NCBI GenBank assembly: GCA_902780305.1
Contig: CACZFB010000002.1
Coordinates: 144,343 to 208,342 of the forward strand
DNA: 64,000 nt
Reading direction: 5' to 3'
Origin: an uncultured Coriobacteriaceae bacterium
Lineage (GTDB): Bacteria; Actinomycetota; Coriobacteriia; Coriobacteriales; Atopobiaceae
Shown here: positions 33,310 through 42,538 of the stretch, one piece after another
How the letters are laid out: the number at the start of each line of letters is the position of its first letter
How positions within the stretch are numbered: position 1 is the first letter of the stretch
Notes under the pieces: model-generated
What the model was told of the DNA's origin: nothing
Database searches by the model: none
Seen by the model: the letters and a program-made list of their open reading frames with translations, nothing else
Program-made: the position numbers and the translations under genes

Positions 33310-34092
33310 AGACGAGGAGCCGTCCTTGAGGACGTAGCTGTACTTGGCAAACCTGTATCGCGGCTTCTTTTGCAGTGCGTTTCCATATTCGATTGCTCGT
33401 TTGGGGCAGTTTTGTATGCAGGCCATGCAGTGCATGCAATGGCTTTTGCTCCACACGGGCACGCCGCTCTCCATGCGAATCGCAGATACGGGACACACGC
33501 GCTCGCACATCCCGCATCCGATGCACGCTTGATTGGCCTCAAACTTTTTCGTGGAAAGGCCGACTCGGTTCCACATATGCACAAATGCAAGCACGAGCCC
33601 ATATTCAATGGTCGGTATGTGGCGCTCCTCGCAGGACGCCTCGCGTGCAATAACATCTGCCACCTGGTCAACTCGTTCGGGCGCCGATCGTATCTTCTCC
33701 TCGATCGACTCGGTTTTCTCCGCGGGAAACACCCCCACAAGATAGTTCCTGGGCATGGCAATTTCGGCGCAGCCCTTAAACGTCATGTTTTTAGACAAAA
33801 ACAGCTTTTGGGCCTGCCTTCCCGCTATGCCCGCAAACGACCCCATGGTTACGACCGCATACCCATTGCGATTGCCCGTTAGGGGAGTGCTTGCAACATG
33901 ACGCAAGATGGGCAACGGCACGCCGTCAACATGCACCGGCGTGCACAGCACGAAGGGCTTTTGCGAATGCAGGGGGCTCGTGTTGCCATGTTGCATGCGC
34001 TCCGTAAGGTCAACAACCTGGTCGTCAAGCTTCTTTGCAAGTGACGTTGCTACATAGCGAGTATTTCCAGTTGCGCTAAAGAACAGTATCAT
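33286..34092 (-). CDS. EFR1-type flavodoxin-ferredoxin fusion protein
   Basis: 268 residues from the ATG at 34092 (GGGAGG upstream). The N-terminal flavodoxin-like part begins MILFFSATGNTRYVATSLAK with the FMN phosphate loop SATGNTR. After about residue 185 come two 4Fe-4S clusters: CIGCGMCERVCP and CMHCMACIQNCP. Proteins of this type carry electrons to unidentified partners in anaerobes. The last residues (SSSVSRGRGR) are encoded by the 27-bp repeat element and may be non-native. Converges with the kinase gene. Confidence 0.88.
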   Translation of the reverse strand: MILFFSATGNTRYVATSLAKKLDDQVVDLTERMQHGNTSPLHSQKPFVLCTPVHVDGVPLPILRHVASTPLTGNRNGYAVVTMGSFAGIAGRQAQKLFLSKNMTFKGCAEIAMPRNYLVGVFPAEKTESIEEKIRSAPERVDQVADVIAREASCEERHIPTIEYGLVLAFVHMWNRVGLSTKKFEANQACIGCGMCERVCPVSAIRMESGVPVWSKSHCMHCMACIQNCPKRAIEYGNALQKKPRYRFAKYSYVLKDGSSSVSRGRGR

Positions 34093-34216
34093 TGGCAACC
34101 TCCCAAATGGGCTGGACAAGACATCGTCAGTCGCAATTTATTATCACTCAACGCGGTGTTCTTTTGCGAATGGTTCGCGCATGTCTGTGACACCACACAT
34201 ACATGGAGCGCGCTTG

Positions 34217-34640
34217 CTACAGATGCAGCAATGCTATAAAGAAGTACTGCATGGTGTGGATCCGACGCTGGGGCTCGGCGCAGCTTCGGCCGTTGCGCGG
34301 GCGTACGTACGCAAGGACGTAATTCCTCATGCTGCCAGAGTAGGAGTTTTCCTTTGGGTCGTAGGGCGTAACGAACGTGACGTGAATTGAGTGTTTGGTC
34401 TTGGTGGCTAGCTGCAGGTCGCTCACCTTGTGTCAGATGCTCTCGTCAACTCTCTTCGTGATGGCGTACTCGTCTGTCGAGTACTTCATCTCGCGGAGGT
34501 TTATAGCCTGCCCCCGTAGTCGACCATGGGAGCTCACCTCCACGGCAATCGTCCGCGCGGCTGCAGCCCAACGTCCGAAAGCGCCCGCGTCCTCCGCTTG
34601 AGCAGCCGTTCCCAGACCGAAGTTGTAGATGTGAACTCGG
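34217..34640 (-). pseudogene. C-terminal remnant of an AAA ATPase (DUF4143/DUF234 type), nonsense mutation
   Basis: The minus strand encodes AINLREMKYSTDEYAITKRV-DESI, then TGA (34431-34433), then in the same frame HKVSDLQLATKTKHSIHVTF-VTPYDPKENSYSG. This matches the end of ATP-binding proteins with a PD-(D/E)XK-like domain (NLxExKYS is the E-x-K part). A single CGA to TGA change would explain the stop. Upstream codons are scrambled and end at the hairpin at 34623, so the ATPase domain is lost. Confidence 0.6.
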
Positions 34641-34773
34641 TTCGGCACCTCGAGAGTTCACATCTACAACGACGCATCAACCTTCGTACCGGTTATCAGG
34701 CATTTCTCCGAACTTCCGCGTCGCGTTTTGTAGATGTGAACTCGTGTCGAAGCCTAGGAGTTCACATCTACAA
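34623..34773. repeat. Two hairpins with identical 16-base arms
   Basis: TTGTAGATGTGAACTC at 34623-34638 and 34728-34743, and its complement GAGTTCACATCTACAA at 34654-34669 and 34758-34773. Each pair forms a perfect hairpin with a different 14-15 base loop. The second is flanked by TTTT and AAAA and could terminate in both directions. Their repetition suggests a small mobile or protein-binding element. Confidence 0.6.
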
Positions 34774-34977
34774 AACGCGCGAGGGGCGGACTCCCGTGAG
34801 CTGGGACTATGCACGTGAGTTATCGCCCGTTCTGGAGACGTGAGCCGCCTTCGCGCGGCCCGCCCGTCCCGAGGGGGCCCGTGGCGCGGCCGAGGCGTGC
34901 GGAACGCCCTGCGCCCCTGGGCGCCGTGGTCGCCCCCGGCGCTTGGGCGAGCTCGCACGCCCACACATCGTGACGCT

Positions 34978-35859
34978 GGCCTTACACCCAACACAGAGTA
35001 CGACGTATACGCCCGAATGAAGGGCGGCGACAAGAAGGAGGCGTCTGGGCCGTCACAAGCAACGACGGTCAAGACCCCGCCTGCTCATGTGACTGGGGTG
35101 AAGCTCAATAGCGGTAGCGCCAAGAAGGCCTATAACCAAGGTGACGCTCTGGACATAGGTGGCCTTACGCTGGAGGTTACCAAGTCCGACGGCAGCAAGG
35201 AGACCATTGCCGTTACGGCGGACATGGTCTCGGGCTTCGACGGCAGCAAGGTGGGTAAGCAGACGCTTACCGTAACGTACGAGGGTTACGCCAACACCTA
35301 TGAGGTTGAGGTCAAGGCCACCACACCGACCACACCGACTACACCGGCGCCCGATGAGGACAACGAGGACGTTGTTGTCCCCGCCCCCTCCGTCACCGCG
35401 CACGTGCAGCGCGTAGGCTGGATGACCCCCGTGACGGACGGCACCGTCGCCGGCACCACCGGCAAGTCGCGCCGCATGGAGGCGCTCACCCTCAGGCTGC
35501 CCGACGGCGTGGCGGGCGGCATCGAGTACCGCGCCCACGTCCAGCGCTCAGGCTGGGAGGAGGCGTGGGCGACCAACGGTGCGCAGAGCGGCACCACCGG
35601 CAAGTCGCGCCGCGTGGAGGCAGTCCAGATCCAGCTCACCGGGGAGGCCAAGGACGCCTACGACGTCTACTACCGAGTGCACGTGCAGCGCATCGGCTGG
35701 ATGGCGTGGGCCAAGAACGGCGAGGAGGCCGGCACCACCGGCATGAGCCGGCGCGCCGAGGCGATTCAGGTCGTGCTCGTGAGGAAGGACGCCCCCGCGC
35801 CCGATGCCACGTACAAGGGCGCCACGCAGCAGCACGCGAAGGCGTTCGTGAAGAAGTAG
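34978..35859 (+). pseudogene. ChW surface protein, 5' truncated
   Basis: The readable part begins in a fibronectin type III end (LTPNTEYDVYARMKG), then a Big_3-like domain (GVKLNSGSAKKAYNQGDALD ... ANTYEVEVKA), a TTPTTP linker and three ChW repeats (HVQRVGWMTP, HVQRSGWEEA, HVQRIGWMAW) ending AKAFVKK. The frame extends to 34840 but that part is Arg-rich noise and there is no signal peptide or ribosome site. The C-terminal third is highly similar to that of gene 16082-18493, so the two likely exchange sequence. Confidence 0.75.
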
Positions 35860-35871
35860 GCCTGACGTAAG

Positions 35872-35900
35872 CGAGAAAAGGGGCCAAACCCCTTTTCTCG
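35872..35900. terminator. GAGAAAAGGGG hairpin, copy 1
   Basis: CGAGAAAAGGGGCCAAAC then CCCTTTTCTCG. One of six copies in the window (also 40695, 46641, 51056, 52625, 52921), each next to a gene end. The A/T-rich outer arms suit bidirectional termination. Confidence 0.65.
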
Positions 35901-35904
35901 CCTT

Positions 35905-36012
35905 CCAGAACATGCGCAACCTCGCCCGCAACGTGGCGTTCCTCGTGAGGGCCACCGCCGACGCGCGCGTGAACAGGGGTCGGCTTCCTCGACAGGAACC
36001 TGCTGGACTAGG
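35905..36012 (+). pseudogene. Short coding remnant ending VGFLDRNLLD
   Basis: MRNLARNVAFLVRATADARV is followed, after a frame change, by VGFLDRNLLD and a stop. The same ending (EEVGFLDRNLLG) occurs in the remnant at 37752-37934. Family unknown to me. Confidence 0.35.
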
Positions 36013-36137
36013 CTTGGGTCAGTTCCGCGCGGACAAAGGGGATGGGCTCAAAGGCTCCCCTCATTAGGAAAACTCAGGCACTCTGATAGGTATTTTCGCC
36101 GGCACATCCGCTCTCTGCTCTTCACGGACCCGTCGCT

Positions 36138-37472
36138 TCACCAAGACACAAGCAGTGGTGCCTCGTCGCGCGGTTTGCAAAACATGAGGAAATACCAGGG
36201 CAGGTACGTAATCGCACCTTTGACCTCAACGTTTCCTGGACAGAAGACCAGTGCCTCGCCTAGGCCCCACTCGTCGACGGCCAGGATGTTGTCGAGCGCC
36301 TTGTGCCGATAGTAGGAATCTCCCGACTTTATCTCGACGGGCAAGGCGCAGACCCCATTCGGCACCACGAAGTCGACCTCGCCGTACCTCGACTTGTCGA
36401 AATACCTGAGGTCATAGCCGTTCGCGACGAGCTGCTGGGCCGCCAGCGTCTCGAGAAGCGCGCCGTTGTTGACGCCCGCGTCGCCCTGAACCAGCTCGAA
36501 CTGGACCGTCTGCTCCAACATGGCCCCAAGCAGCCCGACGTCGCAGGGATAGAGCTTGAAGAGGCTGTGCTGCTCGTTGAGCGTCAGGGGGACCTGTGGA
36601 GACCGAACGTTATAGCAGGGCAACGTAACTCCAGCGTCCACCAGCCACATGAAATCCGACGCGTAGCGCTCCATGCGAGCGCTCGGCGCGAGGTCCCGTA
36701 GGGTGAATCGCTTGTTGTTGCCGATAATCTCACTTGGCACGGCATCGAAAATGGCCTTGACGTGGGGCTTATTCGATGCGTAGCGAGCGATATCCTGCCG
36801 ATACAGCTCCAGGATGTCGCGCTGTATGCCAAGCACCTGCGCGAGGTCCTGCGTCTGGACAAGTCGCTCCACGGCAGCGGGCATCCCCCCGCAGGCGAGG
36901 TAGAGCCTCGTTATCCTTAGCAGGCGCTGATGGATGGCTTGCGGCACCGGAGTCCTGCTGCGATAGCAGTCCTCGAGGTACTCCAGCGTCTCTCCCTGCA
37001 CGCCCAGGGCCACGCAGAACTCCCTCAAGTCCAAAGGGAACATGCGGACGACGTTTTCGTAGCCAACGGGTAGCGATGGCACGTCGCGGTAGAGGACGCC
37101 AAGCAGTGAGCCGGACTCGACGTAGTCGAACCTTCCGTCATCCACGAGAAACTTAATGGCAGACCGAGCACGTGGGCACTCCTGTACCTCGTCTAGAAAC
37201 ACAAGCGTGCGCCCGGGAGTCAGAGGCTGCTGGGAGAAGGCGGTCAGATTTGTTATGAGCGTGTTGGCATCGAGGCTGCCCTCAAAAATCGCCTTTGCCT
37301 GCGGGGTCTCGACGAAGTTGATTTCCAGTGTCGTTTCGTAGCGCCCGTCTGCGTACTCCCGTACCGCAAACGTCTTTCCCACTTGACGAGCCCCCGTTAT
37401 CAGCAACGCCTTGCGGGCGGGGTCTTCGCCCCAGGCCTCGATTCGTTGCATGACGCTTCTTTGCAGTGACAT
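36138..37472 (-). CDS. DUF4143 ATP-binding protein, 33-bp-iteron subfamily
   Basis: 444 residues from the ATG at 37472, which has GGAGG 7 bases upstream; the ATG at 37508 lies inside an iteron and lacks a ribosome site. Walker A is TGARQVGKT (near residue 27 of this start), Walker B-like TLVFLDEVQECPRA, and the C-terminal part has GEVDFVVPNG ... ALPVEIKSGDSYYRH, the PD-(D/E)XK-like pattern. It is about the same length as ATPases 7167 and 48029 and clearly homologous. Single gene. Role unknown. Confidence 0.85.
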   Translation of the reverse strand: MSLQRSVMQRIEAWGEDPARKALLITGARQVGKTFAVREYADGRYETTLEINFVETPQAKAIFEGSLDANTLITNLTAFSQQPLTPGRTLVFLDEVQECPRARSAIKFLVDDGRFDYVESGSLLGVLYRDVPSLPVGYENVVRMFPLDLREFCVALGVQGETLEYLEDCYRSRTPVPQAIHQRLLRITRLYLACGGMPAAVERLVQTQDLAQVLGIQRDILELYRQDIARYASNKPHVKAIFDAVPSEIIGNNKRFTLRDLAPSARMERYASDFMWLVDAGVTLPCYNVRSPQVPLTLNEQHSLFKLYPCDVGLLGAMLEQTVQFELVQGDAGVNNGALLETLAAQQLVANGYDLRYFDKSRYGEVDFVVPNGVCALPVEIKSGDSYYRHKALDNILAVDEWGLGEALVFCPGNVEVKGAITYLPWYFLMFCKPRDEAPLLVSW

Positions 37473-37500
37473 GCGAGCCTCCGCGACGTGGTCTGTAATT

Positions 37501-37580
37501 GCGACCATTTTAGCCTAATCTATTCCGCCTCATGCGACCATTTTTATCTTAAGATAGATACAATCTGCGACCGTTTAATC
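37501..37580 (-). promoter_or_regulatory. Three iterons of 33-bp period upstream of ATPase 37472
   Basis: GCGACCATTTT (third unit GCGACCGTTTA) starts at 37501, 37534 and 37567, exactly 33 bp apart. Read with the gene the motif is AAAATGGTCGCA. Unit 1 lies about 30 bases before the ATG. A palindromic ATCTTAAGAT (37547) sits between units 2 and 3. Confidence 0.72.
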
Positions 37581-37622
37581 AATTTGGTTCCTCGCCAGCA
37601 ATCGCGGGCTGCAAAAAGCCGA

Positions 37623-37655
37623 GAAGTGACGTCGGGACAGTCCCGATGTCACTTC
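37623..37655. repeat. GGGACAGTCCC hairpin
   Basis: GAAGTGACGTCGGGACAG and TCCCGATGTCACTTC form a near-perfect palindrome of 33 bases centred on GGGACAGTCCC. Confidence 0.55.
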
Positions 37656-37751
37656 CCTGCGCCTGTTAAGTGATAGTGGGGACGTTTGGGTGGGGACGTT
37701 TGTCTGCGCGTCCTCACTGGCGCTGCGTGACCTCCGTCACGCTCGAGCTCC

Positions 37752-37934
37752 TTGGGCTGCTGCGAGGGCGTCGTGCACAGGGGCGCGTACAAGCAGCTCG
37801 ACGGCGAGGCGCTCGACCGCCTCGTGGCGCGCTACGACGACATGCGCAAGCCCGACCGCCAGGAGGACTCCACGCGCATGCTCCTGCGCGCCTACGAGGA
37901 GGTCGGCTTCCTCGACAGGAACCTGCTTGGCTAG
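37752..37934 (+). pseudogene. C-terminal remnant of an unknown protein
   Basis: GAYKQLDGEALDRLVARYDD, then MRKPDRQEDSTRMLLRAYEE and VGFLDRNLLG stop. It looks like a genuine helical C-terminus by codon use but has no start region. A shorter copy of the end lies at 35985-36012. I do not recognise the family. Confidence 0.35.
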
Positions 37935-38007
37935 CGGCCTCATGGCTCACCGCACAAAGAGTCGCTAGCCCGCAAAGTAGTTGAACTCGGACGCCTTGCT
38001 CCCATAG

Positions 38008-38736
38008 GATGAAGAGCCTCCGCAAGACCGCAAGGTAGTCCGTCACGGTGTCCGGGGCGAGCGAGCGCAGCAGGAGACGAAATTTAAGGGGGTCGCGCCT
38101 GACGCCGTCTATCCTGCTGGCATCGTCTTCGACCGTGAGGTCGAGGTAGCTCCTTGCCAGCTCACGCGCAGCGTCTAACGTCGCATCCAGGCTGTCGGGC
38201 CATCCTCCACGCACCACGAGTTCGGCAATCCTCTGCAGGCTGACCTCACCTGTGGGAATTGCCGGAAGAGGCATCTCGAAGAGGCTCCTGAGCGACACGA
38301 CGCCGGAGGAGTCGCCAGATTCGAAGAGAGACATGGGTCGCATGGGCAGCATGCCGATGCGACCCACGCCACTGTGCATGACGCCCCTGCGCTTGGGGGT
38401 CGACGATCCCGTGAGGAGATACTGCCCCTTCTCTCTCGATCGGTCGACGGAGAAGCGCACGGCGTCCCAGATGCCGGGCACCTCCTGCCACCCGTCAATG
38501 AGGTGTGGCCTGTTCCCCGTGAGGACGAGGCTTGGATCGAGCTCCGCGAGGCGCCTGTTCTGGAAGGCGCCCGCCGGGTCGCCTATGTACGTAACGCTCT
38601 CTGCCTGATTGAGGGACGCCCAGGTCTTGCCACACCAGCGCGGCCCTTCAACGCACACTGCCCCAAAGGCCTCAAGCATGTGGGACAGTTGCCCGTCGAC
38701 AACCCTCGCGCGATACCCATGCTCGGTAAGCGACAT
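38008..38736 (-). pseudogene. DUF4143 ATP-binding protein, 23-bp-iteron subfamily, truncated
   Basis: The 5' end is intact: GGAGG, ATG at 38736, MSLTEHGYRARVVDGQLSHM, Walker A variant EGPRWCGKT and Walker B-like HLIDGWQEVP (Asp-Gly instead of Asp-Glu). Compared with ATPase 8206 about 30 residues are missing after LLLRSLA, and homology stops at YLAVLRRLFI (38008), where unrelated sequence takes over; the frame then stays open into the remnant on the other strand. The nuclease-like half is gone. Its promoter iterons are still perfect. Confidence 0.8.
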
Positions 38737-38774
38737 GAAAGCCTCCTCTGCCTTTAGCAGCTGTGATCTGCTGC

Positions 38775-38860
38775 TAGGACAAATTCTTCTGTATTAATAG
38801 GAGATAATCATGCTCTCTATTAGGACGTTTTCAAATCATTCATTAGGACAAAAGTATCCT
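38775..38860 (-). promoter_or_regulatory. Four iterons of 23-bp period upstream of ATPase 38736
   Basis: TAGGAC (TAGGAG in unit 2) starts at 38775, 38798, 38821 and 38844, exactly 23 bp apart. With the gene the motif is TTTTGTCCTA. The array starts about 39 bases before the ATG. Confidence 0.75.
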
Positions 38861-38884
38861 CGGGCGAGCCACGGGTTTGTTCCC

Positions 38885-39040
38885 GTCGCCTCGCTCCGCC
38901 AGTTTGTAATTGATCTTGTTTTCGCCAGACACAAGTGCAAACTCATCATCAGAGGTCGCCGTCACGGTGAGCTTCTTGGCTGTGGCAAGCGTACCCGTGG
39001 CGCTGATGCCGTCCGTGGCGTTCCAGCCGCTATCTGCCAC
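38885..39040 (-). pseudogene. Fragment of a secreted protein
   Basis: WNATDGISATGTLATAKKLT and VTATSDDEFALVSGENKINY read like a beta-rich extracellular domain of the WxL/camelysin sort. No start, signal or end is present, and the left end runs into the iterons of the neighbouring ATPase. Confidence 0.4.
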
Positions 39041-39126
39041 CGGCCACCATTAACACGAACGTGTCCGGTCGCCCAGAGCCATGTATCATGGAACGTGGGA
39101 ATCGTCCCAACGGAGGAGGCGTCGCG

Positions 39127-40686
39127 ATGAGGGAGTTCAACACCACCGGGCTGTGTGTGCCCCGCAAGCACTACATGGTGGACATATCGGGCCGCGTGGC
39201 GCAGATGCGGGCCATGGTGGAGCGGGGCGACTACTTCTGCGTCAACCGCGCCCGCCAGTACGGCAAGACCACGACGCTGGCGGCGCTCAGGCGCGCCTTG
39301 GCGGACGACTTCGCGGTCGCGAGCCTGGACTTCCAAGGGCTCAGCCACGCGAGCTTCCGCACGGAGGGCAACTTCGTGCGCGGGCTCTCCCGCATGCTCG
39401 TGCGCATGGTATCGTTGCCTCCGCGCGCGGCCGAGGAAATCGGGGCGCTCGCCAGCGGCGACGTCGCGGACCTCGCGCTCGGCGACCTGTCCTTCGCGCT
39501 CGGAGCGTGGTGCGCGGAGAGCCCGCGGCCCGTGGTCCTCATCGTGGACGAGGTGGACAGCGCCACCAACAACCAGGTGTTCCTCGACTTCCTGGCGCAG
39601 CTGCGCCTGCAATACCTCATGCGCGAGGACGACCCGTCCTACCCCGCCTTCCGCTCGGTCGTCCTGGCAGGTGTCACCGACGTCAAGCACCTCAAGGCCA
39701 AGATCCGCCCGGGCGAGGCGTCCAAGGTCAACAGCCCGTGGAACATCGCCGCCGACTTCGACGTGGACATGTCCTTCTCCGTCGCCGACGTCGCGGGCAT
39801 GCTCGCGCAGTACGAGGCCGACCACCACGCCGGTATGGACGTAACCAGCGTAGCGGAGGAGGTCGTGGCCTGGACCGGGGGCTACCCCTTCCTCGTGAGT
39901 CGCGTGTGCCAGCTGGTGGACCGGCACGGTCTCGGCTGGGACCACGCAGGCGTGGACGCGGCCGTCAGGGAGCTGCTCAAGGACGATGACGTGAGCCTGT
40001 TCGAGTCCCTCACGGGCAAGCTCGAGGACTTCCCCACCCTCAAGGGGCAGCTCAGGTCGATGCTCATGCGGGGGGAGTCCGTGGACTTCTCTCCCTACGA
40101 CGAAACGCAAAAGCTGTTGCGGATGTACGGCTTCGTGACCGAGCGACACAACAAGATGGTTGTTGCCAACCGCATCTTCGAGACGCTCCTCTACGACTAT
40201 TTCCTCGCCGAGGAACAGACGGGTGCGGTGCGCAGGGCTGGCGACCTCGACTGCAGTCTCTTCGTGGAGGGCGGCCAGCTCAACATGCGCGCTGTGCTGG
40301 AGGGGTTCCGGCGCACCTACACCGAGGTGTACGGACCCCTGGAGGAGGGCGGCTGCTTCAGGGAGAAGGATGGCCGCGAGCTCTTCCTCATGTACCTCAA
40401 GCCCATAATCAACGGCACGGGGAACTACTACGTGGAGGCACAGACCCGCGACCAGACCCGCACGGACGTAATCGTGGACTACGCCGGCGAGCGGTTCGTG
40501 GTCGAGCTCAAGGTCTGGCGTGGACCGCGCTACAACGAGGACGGCGAGAAGCAGCTGCGGGGCTATCTCGAGTACTTTGGGCTTGAGGTGGGCTACATGC
40601 TGAGCTTCAACTTCAACCGTCGCAAGGAGCCAGGCCTCAAGCTCGTTGAGGTGGGCGACAAGGTGCTCTGGGAGGAGACGGTCTAG
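39127..40686 (+). CDS. AAA-ATPase-like protein with C-terminal PD-(D/E)XK-like domain
   Basis: 519 residues from the ATG at 39127 (GGAGGAGG 9 bases upstream). N-terminal AAA-like domain (YFCVNRARQYGKTTTLAALR as P-loop; VVLIVDEVDSATN as Walker B), a middle part with GYPFLVSRVCQLV and a C-terminal RFVVELKVWRGPRYNEDGEK segment that matches PD-(D/E)XK nuclease-like ends. It belongs to a different AAA group from the DUF4143 set (AAA_35 or AAA-ATPase_like), and no iteron array precedes it. Role unknown; a link to mobile elements is plausible. Confidence 0.8.
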   Translation: MREFNTTGLCVPRKHYMVDISGRVAQMRAMVERGDYFCVNRARQYGKTTTLAALRRALADDFAVASLDFQGLSHASFRTEGNFVRGLSRMLVRMVSLPPRAAEEIGALASGDVADLALGDLSFALGAWCAESPRPVVLIVDEVDSATNNQVFLDFLAQLRLQYLMREDDPSYPAFRSVVLAGVTDVKHLKAKIRPGEASKVNSPWNIAADFDVDMSFSVADVAGMLAQYEADHHAGMDVTSVAEEVVAWTGGYPFLVSRVCQLVDRHGLGWDHAGVDAAVRELLKDDDVSLFESLTGKLEDFPTLKGQLRSMLMRGESVDFSPYDETQKLLRMYGFVTERHNKMVVANRIFETLLYDYFLAEEQTGAVRRAGDLDCSLFVEGGQLNMRAVLEGFRRTYTEVYGPLEEGGCFREKDGRELFLMYLKPIINGTGNYYVEAQTRDQTRTDVIVDYAGERFVVELKVWRGPRYNEDGEKQLRGYLEYFGLEVGYMLSFNFNRRKEPGLKLVEVGDKVLWEETV

Positions 40687-40694
40687 CGCCGGAC

Positions 40695-40723
40695 TGAGAA
40701 AAGGGGTCAGGCCCCTTTTCTCA
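40695..40723. terminator. GAGAAAAGGGG hairpin, copy 2
   Basis: TGAGAAAAGGGGTCAGG then CCCCTTTTCTCA, 8 bases after the stop of the AAA gene and facing the convergent gene at 40744. Confidence 0.65.
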
Positions 40724-40743
40724 TTCCGGCGCACGACACGCGC

Positions 40744-42132
40744 CTAATAGCTAGGTCTTGGCTCCGACCTTGCGGTGCGGGCATGAGGGGTCGCAAAACT
40801 CGTGGCATCCTCGAATGCCCAGGTCATGCCCCGTGAGGGACTGCCACACCACTTGAGCATCGCCTGGATGCTTGCGTTATGGGTGAGTGGCGATGCGCAC
40901 TGTCGCATGCGGTCTGCTGCCTTCTCGTCTTCGCCCAGCACTAACGCGCGGGTGAGGATGAGCCGCCACGCTTGAGTGCCAAGCCCCTCGTTCATCTCGC
41001 CGCAACCACCGTCCGTATCATGCAGGCAGAGTCTTAGCCGTCCAAGCTCGGACCGCAACTGAACGGCCTCTTTGGATAAGGGTGTGATGAACCGATAGTC
41101 ATCCAGAAGACTAGAAAAGACAATTAAGGCGAGAAACGGGCTGGCGAGCGCGGTCACAGACCCATCCATAAGGACAATGGCAGTGCCTAACGCAAGCACA
41201 CATGCGTACAGAATGCCCAGTACCATCAGGTGCCTTCGCTGGTTCACCGTTGCCTGGTCGTTGTCGAGGCCCTGCCTGTGGCACGTCTCACGAATGGTGG
41301 CACGTAGATTTCGAAGCTGTTCGAGGTATGTGAATGCGTGCCATACGTTTATGCGCCTCAGATCCGAGAGAAGAAATATATCGCCTTGGCCTTCGTCTAT
41401 AAGCACGCGTTTTGAGGTGATGGACTCGTACCTCGCGACCGTATCGGCAAAGGTCTCGAACATGTTGAGGACTTCCCTGTCCAGAGGGTCGCTCACGAGC
41501 CCGAATCTTTCCTTGTGGAAGATGAGCATCCACTCGCCTTGGTCTGCATTGCCAGAGGAAGAGTCCAAAAAGCCCATTCCGCTGTACTGTTCTAGACTCG
41601 CAGCGCAAGCCGACGTGATTTCGACAACGCCTAGCGTCGAGAGGCGAGCAAGTGTGGAGACGATTGCGCTGTAGGCTAGGAGGCCTCCCGTAAGGGCCCA
41701 TCCCAAAACAAGGGGATGGACGTCTTCGGACAACATGGTGTCACCCACAGCCTCCGCCATTGGCTTGTCCTCGCCTTTGTATTCCGCCTGGAACCTTGCG
41801 CGCATATGCCTGTACCAGGAGGTGGTGATGTGTTCAAGATGGCTCTGGCTGTATGCGCGGCAAATGCGCCGTGCCTTGTAGATGCAGTACGCGCCCATGC
41901 CGATTGAGCTGATGAGGAAGAGAGACACCTCAACCGGGCGCCGTTGATCGCGTGCCAATCTCTCGGCCTCGCTCTCGGCCGCCCGCAAATCGGCGGAAAC
42001 GTTGTCGTATGTAATGTGCGTGGTGATGGCGTCATTCCAGGTTTTATCCCACGCCTTGGCCAGTGCAGGCACGGGCGCAAACACCGTCTGCAACGTTACG
42101 ATTGCCACGATGACAAAAGCACGCAACAGCAT
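40744..42132 (-). CDS. Exported membrane protein of unknown function
   Basis: 462 residues from the ATG at 42132 (GGAGGAG upstream). The start MLLRAFVIVAIVTLQTVFAP looks like a signal peptide with cleavage near VPALAKA. Two hydrophobic segments near residues 80-100 and 165-185 and a pair near 320-360 (LMVLGILYACVLALGTAIVL) suggest an integral membrane protein with large soluble parts. The middle has several charged helices. I recognise no family; there are no catalytic motifs. Single gene, converging with the AAA gene. Confidence 0.6.
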   Translation of the reverse strand: MLLRAFVIVAIVTLQTVFAPVPALAKAWDKTWNDAITTHITYDNVSADLRAAESEAERLARDQRRPVEVSLFLISSIGMGAYCIYKARRICRAYSQSHLEHITTSWYRHMRARFQAEYKGEDKPMAEAVGDTMLSEDVHPLVLGWALTGGLLAYSAIVSTLARLSTLGVVEITSACAASLEQYSGMGFLDSSSGNADQGEWMLIFHKERFGLVSDPLDREVLNMFETFADTVARYESITSKRVLIDEGQGDIFLLSDLRRINVWHAFTYLEQLRNLRATIRETCHRQGLDNDQATVNQRRHLMVLGILYACVLALGTAIVLMDGSVTALASPFLALIVFSSLLDDYRFITPLSKEAVQLRSELGRLRLCLHDTDGGCGEMNEGLGTQAWRLILTRALVLGEDEKAADRMRQCASPLTHNASIQAMLKWCGSPSRGMTWAFEDATSFATPHARTARSEPRPSY

Positions 42133-42296
42133 GGAACTCCTCCAATCACGCTTTGATGCGGGCGGCCATACAGCGCACCTCGCCACTCAACGACACTTTA
42201 GCGCTAGGGAACATGTTAGCCAAATGTCCTGCCGCTCGGTAAGTTCTTCAAGCTCGTCGAGTGTTACTATTCACGGGCAAGGCCAGGATGTGTCAG

Positions 42297-42368
42297 CCTA
42301 TCAATAGGGGTTACCCCCTTTGATTGCCGCTAGCGGCAATCAAAGGGGGTAACCCCTATTGATAGGCC
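42297..42368. repeat. Perfect 72-bp palindrome (GCCTATCAA family), copy 1
   Basis: The left arm, from GCCTATCAATAGGGGTTACC to TTGATTGCCGCT, is exactly complementary to the right arm of 36 bases. Related copies lie at 45325-45398 and 58024-58098, and half copies near 60253 and 62974. The flanks share CACGGG...GCC.GGATGTGTC. It precedes the end of the surface gene at 42539. Confidence 0.8.
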
Positions 42369-42538
42369 ACTGCCGGCCATCGATTTACGTGGCTTGTGGC
42401 CAGCCCGTGAACCACTCCCTCAGGGAGCCCGACTGTCCCGACACCCCACCCAAAGACAAGACCCAAGATCCACGTCCGGCCTTTCGGTGACACCACCCTG
42501 GCACAGGCTGCACGCGAAAGCAAGCACCTCTGGCGCTC

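Noticed and set aside
39040..39126. Iteron array in front of the AAA gene at 39127
   Set aside because: No repeated motif at constant spacing is visible there, nor before the AAA gene at 53773; the pattern seems limited to the DUF4143 set and possibly the AlbA_2 gene.
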